Shown: positions 45,854 through 57,544 of the stretch, one piece after another | Position numbering within the stretch: position 1 is the first letter of the stretch | Layout: every line of letters starts with the position of its first letter | Assembly: GCA_003415625.1 (NCBI GenBank) | Contig: PYIU01000002.1 | Location: 3,658,001-3,722,000, forward strand | Source of the DNA: Aquanectria penicillioides | Taxonomy: Eukaryota; Ascomycota; Sordariomycetes; Hypocreales; Nectriaceae | Reading direction: 5' to 3' | Length of the DNA stretch: 64,000 bases | Notes under the pieces: generated by a model | What the model was told of the DNA's origin: nothing | What the model saw: only the letters and a program-made list of their open reading frames with translations | Databases searched by the model: none | Made by a program: the position numbers and the translations under genes

Positions 45854-48577
45854 TCAATCGTCCAGGTGGTATATCAGGCGAATGATGCCCCAGCACCAAT
45901 TCGCCGTCGAGTCTATCTTTTTCATGTCGCGTAACCAATCCAGGTATAAATTCACCGTCTCCGTCGCGTCCACGTCAAATCGCTGTCCGCAAAGTGATGA
46001 CCGAATGCGCAGCAACATAGGATGTTGCTGCGATAGATGTAGCAAAACGAGGATGCCAAAGAAGTTCTGGGACCAGAAGAATGCGATGGGCACCAGCCGC
46101 TTGTTGGCACAAGGTGGCGAAAGGGCAATGGGCCACTTGAGCGATGCCTTGAGACACTCGGCCACTCCGTCAGCGTCTTCTCGAGTCAGGCTCTCTGGGT
46201 AGTGAAGGGCCTTGAAGATACAGGGGCGGTAGATGAGGTATCTGTTATAATAGTATCTGGTTCGAAGCAGGGCCACTTGAAGATCGGCCGCGTAGGGATA
46301 TCTGGCCGGAGGGCTGTCGAGATCCGAACTGAACATGAAGGTATTCTGCAAGCTTTGGTTGGGATATACGGAGCCGAAAGCGTCCTGGGATGGGTCCGAG
46401 AACACAGTCAGCTGATCGTCCTGCCACCGGAGGTGTCCTGGAGCATCCCTCGCCACTGGTCTAGCTGCGCGGCCAATTGCTTCACGGTAGCCCAGTTGGC
46501 GTCACTGGATGGCCCGCTGAATGACCCAATACCGGGAAAAGGCAATGAGGAGCTCGCTCCAAATGCTGGGCGTTTGGTTAGCATGCCGTCATGAGACCGA
46601 GAGTACGTCCAGGCGTAGATCTGGCGTCGGGCGAGAACTGACAATTGTTGAGAGTATTATGGAAATCGGCAGAGAGGCGGCGAAGTACAATCTGAGAGGC
46701 AAAATGCTCCTGAAAGTGCGTTGTCTGATTCCCAATGTAATCGTCGTCGGTTATCGGTCCGCTAAAGTTGGGAAGGCCAACTGCATCGTCCAATTTCTCG
46801 AGTCCAGTCAAAGGAAGTCCAAACTCCATCTGAAGATACCTAATTTCCAAGGTAAGCCTGAGGTCAAACGGTAGGTCATGGTCGCATACGTTTCCATAAT
46901 TAAGCAATGCCAAAAGATTCGTCGAACCAAATCGGCCTGAGTGCCATGCATTGCATTGGGTTTGCTATTCCTGTTAGGGGGATCAAATCTTTGCAAGCTG
47001 CATCTCGGCAGAGGGGCTTCGAACCTCGTGATCAAGGCTTGACAGGCCAGGGATGCCAGGACACTCAATCTCCAACATTCCTATTTGCCCGTTAGAATTG
47101 AGATCGAATAATCCGGCACCAAAGAGGCAATTTACCAGTGCCTGCCCACAACTTTGGTAGTACAGTGCGGCGAGGGCAAACATCTGCACATTTTCTAGGC
47201 AGACCTCAGCCAACCCGAAGCCCATCCTTTTGCGTGCTTCATTAAAATAGGTAATCCCCGGGGGCGGTCGATGGTTCCTCCCTTGATGCCAGATGGTCGT
47301 CCCTTGTAGGCCGCAATGGGCACCTCGGAGGCGGTGAGAGCAACTTCCCCCAAAGCGAATACCAGTAATACAAGTGTCGAAGTAGTTGATTCTTGAAAGC
47401 CACTATTTAGAATCGAGGTTAAAGTGGTAGAGCTAAACCATTGCCTATCCATAATCGGATAGAGGAAGTTGAACGTGTCAAAGTATCCCTTGGTCAACCG
47501 TTGCATGGCTTCCCAGTCGATACTCGGTGGGCTCATGTTAAGGCTAGACGAAGAGTTGGGGAATTGCAGCGGTACCTGCAAAACATTGTTATTTGACATT
47601 CCCATCGACTGAATGCCATCGGTAGGTAGCGACGCCGTCGAGTTGCGGATCCCCTCCGGCAATGCAGTCATGTCGTGTTCGCTCAGGGGAGATTGTGACT
47701 TTGGCCCCAAGTTATCGATCATTTGACGGATGGCAGGCCATTCGAGCATTCTCGATACCGAGGAGTCATAGCGATAACCGCCTTGGCGCGTTACTGTCGG
47801 GGTGCCAGGGCGGCCTGAAGAGGACGGGTGAGAATCTTGGGCATCATGGTCGACTAAGAGCAGTGTGTTGGTGGGATAGCCACTGGTCGGTTGGGACGTA
47901 CCAAAGCCTGGCGGCGTTGCATTGTTGCCCCTTAGGCTTAAGCTATCGATTTTGTTCTCGACAGTCTTGAGGCGATCTAGGATCTCTACCAATGTTTTGT
48001 CCTTTCTAGGAGGGGGTCAGCAAGTTGTAGAGAGCAGCGCCAGCAAGCACATGAGTCATCTCCTGCGTCAAAGGACCGGAGGGCCATGGTTTTTGGTCAT
48101 AGATTGATGACATTTTCATCATCTCACTGGCGAGGTTGGCGAAACATACTTGGTTGGTTGAGGCTCCCGGTATCGACATTCGAGTTTAAATCTTTGACAA
48201 GTCCCACATTTGGGCCGCTGTTCATCGCACCTCTGCTTCCTATTACGACACGTCTCACAAGCCTAAAATCTCCGTCAGCCAACGCCCTTAAGAACATACC
48301 AGAAAACCTGATCGTCATCTTGGAAACCCAAGGCTTCGGTGTAAGAAGAGTATTCTGGAGCTTGCCGGAAGGCGGAGGGGGGCAAGCGGAGGAATCCGGC
48401 GGTGGCGATTGGGTAACGGAGACGGAGGACGGAGATACCAGGGCGGAGAAGAACGGGTAGGATGATCACGAGAGCAAAACAACTCACCTGGGCAGCAATG
48501 GCACCGCGTTCTTTCCTGCTCGTCTGCGGGCCGGGCCCGGGAGAGAGTGTGTTGGATGAGGGTAGCCCTGCGTCCAT
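45854..48577 (-). CDS. Zn2Cys6 fungal-specific transcription factor, frame broken by two missing bases
   Basis: Exons are 48577-48488, 48262-48150, 48005-47136, 47080-47025, 46970-46890, 46839-46643 and 46565-45854. The zinc cluster (about residues 32-57) is CETCRNRKQRCDEQRPKCG then TCQRFKLEC, a Cys6 set of the C-x2-C-x6-C type. A coiled coil (LVEILDRLKTVENKIDSL) follows, then the fungal_trans domain (LTKGYFDTFNFLYPIMDRQWF; ACQALITRN; DLVRRIFWHC; LPLTGLEKLDD). Frame is lost at a five-G run (47260-47264, plus strand) and at GG 46440-46441. One extra base at each restores DRPPGITYFNEARKRMG and WRGMLPGHLRW. It also closes 707 codons. Nuclear location and DNA binding are from the family; targets are unknown. 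The 54-base intron after ITR has no stop and keeps frame. Confidence 0.9.
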
Positions 48578-51500
48578 AGTGGGGAGGGCAGAGCATCGAG
48601 GGGGTGTGCTCACATGTGAGTGCTGATGGAGCGAATTCGGAGTTACAGCGGCTCTAAAAAGCACTCTAGGATGACTGTAGCTCCTAGATGTGAACAATTT
48701 TCTCCATTGGCGAGATGGGCCCGAGGCGATGATTTGTTAGGCTGACTCGGCTACCGTGTCCGTGACCGGCACAGTAGGTTGGCAATGAACAGGAGGGGGA
48801 AGGGAAGGGGGGGAGGAAGGGGACGACTAGATGAACGAGGGTCTGGGTGCGGGCTCGAAGGGAAATGGGGCGGATGCAGATGGCTGGCGGTTTCTAAAGT
48901 GCCTTACAAGGAGGAGCAAGGTCGGCAAAGGTGAAGTCGGCGTGCAGGCGAGTTGGCGGGTGCTGGTGGAATCAAGACAACAAACGCGGCTACGGGTGCC
49001 CTGGCGTTGGGAACTCACAAACCATCTTGGTCAGAGAGAGTTTTTTTCAGCGCAGAGAGAAGGTGCGAGGGCACGGAAAAGATTTGTGAAATGGGACGGG
49101 CAGGAGAGAACTGAACTCGACCGGAGCCAAGTCCGACTCCGACGAGAGACGAGGGGGAAGAATTACCCAGCTTAATAGTTGACGAAGCTCCTGAACTCGC
49201 GGACTCGAGGCAGTTGACAACCCATAGCCGCCAAAGGGCAAGTCCCGCGCGGTAACCAGTCGGAGGGAGCAAGGGAGTGGAGGGCATCAACAAAGTAAAC
49301 GTCCTGACCGTCGTGGTGAGGAAGACCAGCCAAAATTGAGAGGTGGCGGCAGACTGCACCGCATCGCACCGCACTGTGACGCACCACACACACACCAGGA
49401 AATGCCCGCGGGACCATCGTGCTTTTTGAGGTACGCAGCCAGCTGAGGTTTCGCACCGATTGCCTCGCCTGATTCCAGTCGTGACAAGTGACGGGTTGTG
49501 GAATCTCAGGGCTCAAAACGCCCAAAAAGACGCCTCAGAGGCGCCGGACCGATCCTGGGGTTGGACCGTGAGCGCGCGGGCGCTTGGGGTGGTCCTCGTA
49601 CTGTACTTGCACACCACAGTTCAGGAGCCCTCCCACATGGCGAGGACGGGCGGACGCATGTACATACGTACGCACCGACCGACTGGGGAGCACCGACTCT
49701 GGGGGGGGAGGGGGGGGTGTGCCAGGCTTCTTGTGGTGGTCCCCTGTCGGCTGTGGTCTGTGGTCAATGGGTCGTAGGTCGTGGATCTTGGGGAATTGGG
49801 AAGACATATGTCGACAGGCGACGACGGCAGAGGCCCATGATCGACGCAGGCCATTTGTTAGCGTGATTTGCCTGGGGGGTGTAGGATGGGTGATGGATGG
49901 GTGGAAGCCAGCTCCTCCATATGCCTGCCTGCTCGTCGGCCATCGGCCCAGTCCAGCCAGCCTTGAACCTCCAGGAGTCGGTGTGGCGAATAGACGTCCA
50001 GCATCAATTGTGCGTCCATAATATTTGCAAAGCCACCGACGATCCCTGCCCAGCAACAGGCTGTCAAATTGTCGTCCAGAATGGGCTCCCCCACGGCGGT
50101 CTGTATGGCAAACATAGGTAGCTGCGTCAACCCTGTTCCGATGAGACGGACCAGTGCCGGGATCGTAACTAGGTCAGGGTGTGGTGGCAAGCGGCGAGCA
50201 AGCACCAGCCAAAGAGGTCACAGACCCAGGCTCTTCTATGGGATTCCCACCAAAGGGCCATTTTTAAAAAGCACAATGGCATCCAATGATTTATGGACAT
50301 TATCAAATGTCCATACTGCTGGTCAAATGGCCACCTGGGACAAGGTTTGTGTGGCTGATGTACGCCGCCCTCTTCACACAATTGGTACCGTGAAAACTAA
50401 CCCTGTCTATTCTTTTTTTTCTTCTTCTTCTCAAGTTTCGGGACGTCGACGTAATTGATGTCCAAAATAGGAGTGGGGGAGCCCGGTCATCGTAAGATCC
50501 GTGTGAATGAATACTGGCAGGGTGACAAGGCTGAACTTTGCCGGCTCCATCGCAACTGAGCGAGATCGTCAGATCCCCTTTGCTCACCGGAACAAACCAG
50601 GCGCACTGGGTTCAGAGCCGCACACACATCATGCAAGTAACCAGAACCGAGCCCAACGTCCGTCATCCTCCCAGCCCTGGGCTTTGTAAGCCGAGTCCCT
50701 TTGTCTTTCAAAGTAGCGATCTCTCCAGCACGGTTCATTCAGCCCGATGACTCGTTATCGAGGCCCGAGAAAAAAATAATAGTGTAATGCAGGCCTTCCC
50801 AGGGCAAGCAGACCCTTGAGTTAGCGAGTCATCTCTCAAAGCCCACGTCCAATTGCTTCAGCCAGCAGGACTTCTCCACATTTCGGTCCACAGCGAGGAC
50901 CACGGTGCCCACCTCCCGCGGTTCCCCGTAGTGCAGTAGCATCAGCATATTCAGGTGCTATTTGTCACTTCAATAAAAGTACCTGCAGCCCTCGGAACGA
51001 GCTCCTAGCAGTGATGTTGGAATGACAGATAGCCATAACCCTGCCTGGTTCCTGGTGATGATCGAAGCGAGTCCGGGCGGGGCAGGCCGGCATGCCGGGT
51101 GCTTGGTGATAGGTCATAATTGGTGTCCCGAAAGGAACAGCGGCAAATCGTTGTAGGATGGTGGGTGTGAATGTAGGCGGCGTAATTGTGTCCTCCGTAT
51201 GGGTGTGCGATGAGGGTGTGTAGGGAGGGGAGGGAGACAGAGACTATGCGTGACTAGGTGATGGCTGGTCGTGTGTGCGTGTGTGGCATCTCTTGTCCCG
51301 ATGGCGCCGTCTCATACTCCATCTCTGCCATCGACATCAGTGGGAAGGTGACGATTGATGGGTTCCTATCACGGCCGCCAAAGGAACCTTTCATCCACGG
51401 CACGCAGACTCTGGCTTTGGCACTGGCACTGGCTCGGGGCTTATGATCTTGGACACTGAGCCTCCGGTGTAACCACTTAGAACTTAGCAGCAGGCCATGC

Positions 51501-52412
51501 ACGCCACAAAATTTGGATGGATGGCACTGCTGCTACCTCGACTTGATCCCTGGTTCTGTGAGGACCCAAACGCACAAATAGATTCTGCGCGGTCGATGGC
51601 TGAGACGCTGGGGCGTGGCTGAAGAAGTCTCCGAATAAGCAACGTGCCCAAGAATTGGCCCAACCCTCCCATCGAAATTGACGTCCCTAGATGCTCCTCC
51701 CAAGACATGTCGCACAGTGGCTTGGATGGTCTCGACGGCTGACGGCGGCGCTGCTGGTTCCTGTGCCCGGTGAGCGCGGCCGAGAAAACAGAGACTTGGA
51801 TCATGGATGGTGGCACTAGGAACTCTGGAACACGGCCCCGCCGAGGATGCTGCACCTCAACTGTAAGGGGCACACGGTAAACCATCATCAAATCGTCATC
51901 TTGAGTGACGTCGAATGAGATCAGTCCAGCAACTTAACCCTTCCTTGAGGAAGTCAACTGTCAGCACATTTGGGAAAGTGATATCTTAGGCACTCATTTT
52001 GCTTCGGGATGCACCGGTCAATGTGATTGGCTGAAGCCGAAGTCCGCCAGCGAAGGTTGAGATCCTGACCTGATTGAAGCATTCGCAAGGAAGGTTTGGG
52101 TTGAAAGACTACAAAGTGTAAAAGACTGACGGTGTGTGGCTCTACCTGGGCTAACGACGGCCGGTACTTTTTGTACTCTTTTTTTTTTTGGAGTTCTTTC
52201 TTTTTTCTTTTTGGGTTTGTTGCTGTCGGTTTGCCGTCCGTCTGTCCTCTTCACCCCATATCGCCACCAATGTCATTCCTCCTTCTCGCGGTCTCCCGTT
52301 TCCATCTCCATCCTCATCCCCCATTCCCAACTCCACCATCGACTGCAGCTTCCCAACAAATCAATATTCCAGTGACGTGTTTGTACTATAGTATCCTGCT
52401 GTATCTTTTTGA

Positions 52413-52450
52413 GTACCTTAGGTAGGTACCTTAGGTATCTACCGGGTACC
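52413..52450. repeat. Tandem TACCTTAGGTA palindromes
   Basis: Two copies of GTACCTTAGGTA in tandem, followed by TATCTACCGGGTACC. Related copies occur at 15031-15044, 18187-18204, 18467-18478, 35221-35253 and 38874-38882, all in spacers. Confidence 0.75.
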
Positions 52451-52971
52451 TGGATTTGTATGTACGTATCGGTTTGATAGCCGCCGTCCCCATTATTGTA
52501 GGTTTGGGTTGAAGCAGACTTGACGAGCTACCTATCTTGGCTGGCAAGCCAAAGGACCCGGTGCCTCGGGCCCTGCTACCAACCACCAGCTCGTTTGCGT
52601 CATTCTGGGCCGATGCTCAAAGGGCGCCATGCAATGTTGTCAAGGCGGCACGGTAGCTCCCAGCTCGTCAGTTTACTTCCCGCCTTGTAACATCCCTCGC
52701 TGGCTGCCAGGATGAACAGCCTCCATCGGTAGTAGTCGGTATTACTCCTCTAGCGCGGTCCAAGCACTCGCAGGGCCAGGGCACCAACACGCCGGCCCTA
52801 ATCCGGTTGGGGGATATCCACGAGCGGTGGCGCGGCACCAATCGCCACAGGAGCCCAGCTGCTCTCGTGCTGGCTGTCGCTGCGGTTCAGCTGAAGGTTC
52901 CGACAGACGGCACGTTGGTCTCCTTTTTCCTCTCGCCGCATCGCATTTACGTCGCATCTGCGTCGCATCTG

Positions 52972-53114
52972 CATGGCATAGCATGGCATAGCATAGCATA
53001 CATAGCATAGCATACATAGCACCTGCGCAGCCGGCCGACGCCAACGCCAACGCCAACGCCAACGCCAACGCAACGCAACACAACACAACACAACACAACA
53101 CAACACAACACAAC
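52972..53114. repeat. Compound short tandem repeats: (GCATA)n then (CCAACG)n and (CAACA)n
   Basis: A run of AGCATA/GCATGGCATA units is followed after about 15 bases by five CCAACG units and about eight ACAAC units. It lies 500 bases upstream of the MFS transporter start. Confidence 0.9.
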
Positions 53115-53641
53115 GGTGACGTTTTTGTGTGTCCGCTCCCGCTCCCGCTCACACGCGCTCGCCCTTTTTCGCTCGCGCCATCGCTTCTCCGCCCTCCCCC
53201 TGCGCTGTCTCGCGGTGCGCCTCTGCCTCCTCAGCCTCCTCCACCTCTGCTTCTCCAGCTGCCGCTGTCTTAACCACCATCGCTACCGCTATCGCTATCG
53301 CCACCAGTCCCATAGCCACCCATACCGACCTCCACCGTCATCTTAGCGACCGACGCACTGCATCCGACCGTCGGGTCCTGTGCTGCGCTTGCGCCTGCGC
53401 TTGCTGGGTACCACTCAGCTCGCGACCCACGACCCACGACTCGCGTCGCCGCTCCCTTGGCCTTCCGCTTCCGCCTCATCCCTCCACATCCGCTTCCTCC
53501 GCTTCCTCCGCCTCTCCCCACCGGCTCCTCCACCCTGTCCTCCTCCGTGAATCCGTGTTGCATCAATCATGCTCTAAGCTGTCGAGTGGGTGCTGTTCGC
53601 TTCACCTCAATAGTCCCCGGCCCCAGCCCAGCCTTCCCAAA

Positions 53642-55721
53642 ATGCCGCTGGGAATCCTCGAGGCCAAGGGCGTTGAACACGTCCCCGGTAAGCATCCAAG
53701 CACAACCAATCTCTCCCCTCCCCCCCTCTCCCCGGCCCCCCGTCTCCCCACCGCTTTCAGGCCGAGAGGTTTGCGCCCTGATATCCATCTGGTTCGATGT
53801 CTGTCGGCGCAATCGGCACGCCTTGCTCGGCACAAATAAATGTAGAACACCGGAGCTGATGGTCCAAAGGCACGACTCGCTATTTCGACGACCCGTCCCG
53901 CCCTCAAATCGCGACCAGCGACCATGTAGGCCTCAAGTGCGATGACAGCGGCAAGCAACCCATCATCCTCGTACGTCCCGCCCATTCCGAAGCCCATCGT
54001 GACCAATTTGAACGCATCCTTTGATCATTTCTCGTACGCTTACACATCGCCCAGATCCCTCAACCCTCTGACGACCCAAATGACCCTCTCAACTGGCCTC
54101 TCTGGAGGCGTGATCTCATTACCTTCACTCTGTGCTTCGCCGGAATCCTCGCGACTGCCCTAGGCCCAATTCTTGCTGCTAACACCATCACCATATCTCT
54201 TCTCTTCTCGAAAGACTTTACCAAGGTCGCTTTGCTAACCGGGTATTTTCTCCTCGGAGCTGGTGCCGGTGCCATCTTCTTCGTTCCATCTGGTCGTATT
54301 TGGGGCAAACGACATCTTTTCCTCGTCGGCATATTTATTCTCATCTTCTCCAGCGCCTGGGCCGGCTCAGTCGGTACCAACTATAGGAGCTTTATTGGAG
54401 CCCGAGTCGTTCAGGGAGTGGGTTGTGCTCCGTTTGAGAGCTTGCTCAACGCCGCTGTAGGCGATCTCTACTTTGTCCACCAACGGGGTGTCCGGATGGC
54501 ATTCACCAACTTGGCGGTCTTCGGAGGTGCCTTTTTTACGCCAATTGTGGTAGGGAAGATTACGGACTCGTTAGGCTGGAAATGGACCTTCTTCTTCGTC
54601 GCCATTTTCCTCGCCCCAACTTTGCTTGCCGTCTTCCTGTTCTGTCCCGAGACGGCATATCGCCGCGCCGCGAGCCTCAATATAGACACCACCGTGGAAG
54701 GAGCATCGAAGCCAGAGTCACCCTCCCCCAACCCAGATTTGCCGTCTCCAGAGCAAAGCAGACTGCCGTCTCGTGGGTTCGTGCCCTTCCCAACATCAGG
54801 AGCTCTTCAGCCCATTGGCAATTCCAGCACCCCCAAGAAAACCTTTGTTGAGTCTTTGTCACTATTTGATGGGCGGAAAACTGATGAGCGTTACTGGGTT
54901 CTCTTGCTGCGCCCATTCCCTCTCCTCGCCCATCCCGCGTTTGTCTGGGGTTGTCTGATCCAGGGCACCATGATTGGATGGACAGTATTCATCGGTGTCA
55001 TTGTTGCCGCCATCTTCATTGGTCCCCCTACTACTGGGGTGAAGTTATGGCCGGATATACATACACTGGTGCTTTCATCGGTGCACTATGTGGGTTCATC
55101 ATAGCAGGTCTACTCGCTGATTCGAGTGTCAAGTACCTGACCAAGTTGAACAAGGGAGTTTATGAACCCGAGTTTCGCATTCTCCTTGTAATCCCAATGT
55201 TCATCATCGGCGGCATCGGCCTGTATGGATTTGGAATGACAGCTGGGGAAGTCCTTTCGGGCAAGTACACATACCATGTGCCTCTCGTCTTCTTTGGATT
55301 TGAGGTGGCAGGAATGGTTATTGGCGCTGTGGCCAGCTCTCTCTATATTGTTGATGCTTATCGTACGTACACCATGGTCAGGAACCCGCTGTCGCAACTG
55401 AAACTAATGTACTTTGTAGGTGATATGACGATCGAAGGGTTTACCATCATGATCATTTTCAAGAATTTCTTTAGTTTCTTTCTAACGTTTTACGCGTACG
55501 AATGGATCAACTCTGGGGGCATCCGGACCACACTTGTGGCCATTGCCTCAATTCAAGTCGGCGTCTGCGTACTGAGTGTACCCATGTGTAAGCTGTGGTC
55601 CTTGCTGGAACGCACGTTTTCTGTTCTTGACGCTAAACAATTATTCGCAGACATATATGGCAAACGAGTGCGTGCCTTTTATCATCGTCACGATCTTCTT
55701 GCCCTCGCGGGCCTTCGGTGA
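53642..55721 (+). CDS. Major facilitator superfamily transporter, frame broken by one missing base, 564 aa
   Basis: Exons are 53642-53687, 53870-53970, 54055-55362, 55420-55587 and 55651-55721. The N-terminus (MPLGILEAKGVEHVPG..TRYFDDPSRP) and the DPNDPLNWP motif before helix 1 place it in the fungal drug/polyamine-type MFS group with HOL1-like members. Helix 1-2 contains GYFLLGAGAG. The loop 2-3 signature is degenerate (GRIWGKR). RVVQGVGCAPFESL lies in helix 4. A cytoplasmic loop rich in Pro/Ser splits the two halves, and FFLTFYAYEW is near the end. Frame is lost at a five-C run (55024-55028). One more C gives IGPPYYWGEVMAGYTYTGAF and a closed 565-codon gene. The plasma membrane is the inferred location; the substrate is unknown. 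Intron 3 (57 bases) has no stop and keeps frame. Confidence 0.88.
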
Positions 55722-56055
55722 TTATATGCGCAAAGTGCTAGGCGGAAAGACTTGATTATTTTAACTTACATTTCGTAAGCAAGCGAACTGTGTGTTTAAC
55801 GAATGGTGTCGTGGTTCATCATAGTCTAACGCTTGTGATAATAATTGGTGTTCGGGAAGGAGCCTATTTCCGCAAGGAAATACGTTTAATGGTAATGCGT
55901 GTAATACAATCAGAGCATTTCGTTTCAAAGATTAATGTGTTATCTTCATGCAAGTTCATCTGTGCCGTAGCTCATCATCCTCGCTAGCCCCTTGAGCGAG
56001 ATCCAATACCCAATCGCCTCATTTAAACTCCCTTTCATTCCCAATTCTCTCTTGT
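55722..56055. other. Convergent 3' spacer between MFS and phosphatase genes
   Basis: 334 bases; only the facing 3' ends are seen. Confidence 0.6.
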
Positions 56056-57544
56056 TTATGCCTTGACGCCGCTAGTTGCTGGCGCGGGTTGAGCCAAGGT
56101 CGACTTCTTGACCAAACGGAAGCCTCCAAGAAGCAAAAAGGCGGCCTGGAGACCAATACCACGGCCAAGGTTACCAGTGCACCGATGACGCCAGCAACGG
56201 GCTTAGAAACACCGCCAGAACCAGATGAGGATTGAGACGACGCGTTGTCGCTGGTGCTGGTGCTGGTGCTGTTGCTCGCACAGCTCCCGTCAGTGTTGCC
56301 GCAGAGCTGGCACCAGTGCTGGGTATCCTCAATGGCGAACTTGCTCATGCCAGTCTTGAAGTCGGCCCAGGAGAGAGTCGTGTTGCTCTGGCCGAAGAGA
56401 GGGAACAGCTTGGGCTCGTGCTGGGCAGCGGTTCCGTTGGAGAAGTAGAACCGGACACTGACGTCATCGACCTTGGGGCTCGTAGCATTGGTGACCAGCT
56501 CGAAGGTCATGGACGAGGCGTAGTCGCAGATGCCCATGAAATCCGTGCTCGCCTTTTGCAGCTGGGCAAGGCCGAAGAAGGCCATGAATGTGCCGTAGGC
56601 GCCGAATTGGATATTGAACTTGGGGTTGCCCGACTTGATCTCAGCCAGTGGCTCCAGGGCCTCGAGGATCTGGCCTGCGAGGACCGAGCCAGCAATGGCG
56701 CGGACAGGAGCGCTGCTGTTGTAGGCCAGGTTCCACTCGTGGGTGGAGGCGAGGTCGTAAAGCTTGTCGAGAGTCGACTCGGTAAGCAGATTGTCAGAGG
56801 GAATTGAGCTGTTGTGAATTGTAGCGACATGGATCAGATCGAAAACTAGACGAACGGGGGGGTCAGCAATGGGGGAGAGCATCCTGGAGGATGAGGTCGA
56901 AGGGGGTCAACCGTACTGCTGTAGCCATTTTTGAAATTGGCCTGGGCACTGGGGTAAGTGCCGTTGATGACCGGGAGGAGGCTGGAATAGAAGCTCTTAG
57001 AGCCATCATACGTAGTAGCATACTCGGAGGAGGACAGGTAGTCGTTGGAGCTCACTTCGGCGTTGTTACAGCCGCTGTTGCCCTGGAGCCACGCACTGTT
57101 CTCGGAGTCCTTGGCGCTGGCGGCGTTGTCGACCGAGTTGACGGGGATGTATTGGTATCCATTGAGAGGCGCCTCGACCTTGGATCCGTTGGCCAATGAC
57201 TCTGTGTTGCCGGTAGGAGGATAGAGGCCTTGGAGGAAGACGAGGGCCGAGTTCTGCAAGACGTTGTCGACGGGGGCGGTGACGTCGATCTGGGAAAGAA
57301 CGGCCGTGTCGGTGCTCACACCCTTGATCTTGAAATCAGCGCTGGATTCGACGTAGCGGCTGCGGTAGTAAGACCCGGAGCTGTAGACCTGGTCGGCGCC
57401 GAGGGCTGTGAGGTTGACGGGCTTCCAAGCCTTGGCGGTACGATCGCCATGACGATGGAAGATGTAAACGCCAAGGACGGTCTCTGCGGAGGTGGCGCAG
57501 AAGGTCGATGAGAGGGCCAGCAGGAGGGAGAGCTTGGCCTGCAT
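56056..57544 (-). CDS. Membrane-anchored histidine acid phosphatase-like protein, frame broken by one missing base, 472 aa
   Basis: Exons are 57544-56917 and 56845-56056. The protein starts with a signal peptide (MQAKLSLLLALSSTFCATSA). The histidine phosphatase motif FHRHGDRTAKAW follows at about residues 29-40, supplying the nucleophilic His and two Arg. Further segments are NGYSIFDLIHVATIHN and FNIQFGAYGTFMAFFGLAQLQ. At the position of the acid HD motif this protein appears to have FGAY, so catalysis may be altered. A Ser/Thr-rich stalk with WCQLCGNTDGSCASN precedes a C-terminal membrane helix. As written, the frame is lost at GG/CC 56159-56160. One more base gives GIGLQAAFLLLGGFRLVKKS and a stop at 56056, closing 473 codons. 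Extracellular, membrane-anchored placement is inferred. Confidence 0.87.

Larger units (their letters stand above)
48578..53641. other. Five-kilobase spacer without a supported gene
   Basis: This is the longest gap in the window, between two divergent regulated-type genes (transcription factor and transporter). Open frames of up to 174 codons are overlapping and lack domains, signal peptides or plausible splicing. It contains TACCTTAGGTA tandem motifs (52413-52450), GCATA repeats (about 52972-53019) and CAACG/CAACA repeats (53035-53114). Long 5' leaders are plausible on both sides. Confidence 0.55.

Noticed and set aside
43925..48577. A secondary-metabolite cluster (dehydrogenase plus zinc-cluster regulator, with the MFS transporter beyond)
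   Set aside because: There is no core synthase, cytochrome P450 or terpene cyclase nearby, and the transporter is 5 kb away. Adjacency alone does not make a cluster.
49858..50205. 115-residue minus-strand frame in the long spacer, partly hydrophobic
   Set aside because: No recognisable family or intron structure. Overlapping frames of similar length exist on the other strand.
52972..53114. CRISPR-like array in the tandem repeats
   Set aside because: Units are 5-6 bases with no spacers; this is simple satellite sequence in a eukaryotic genome.
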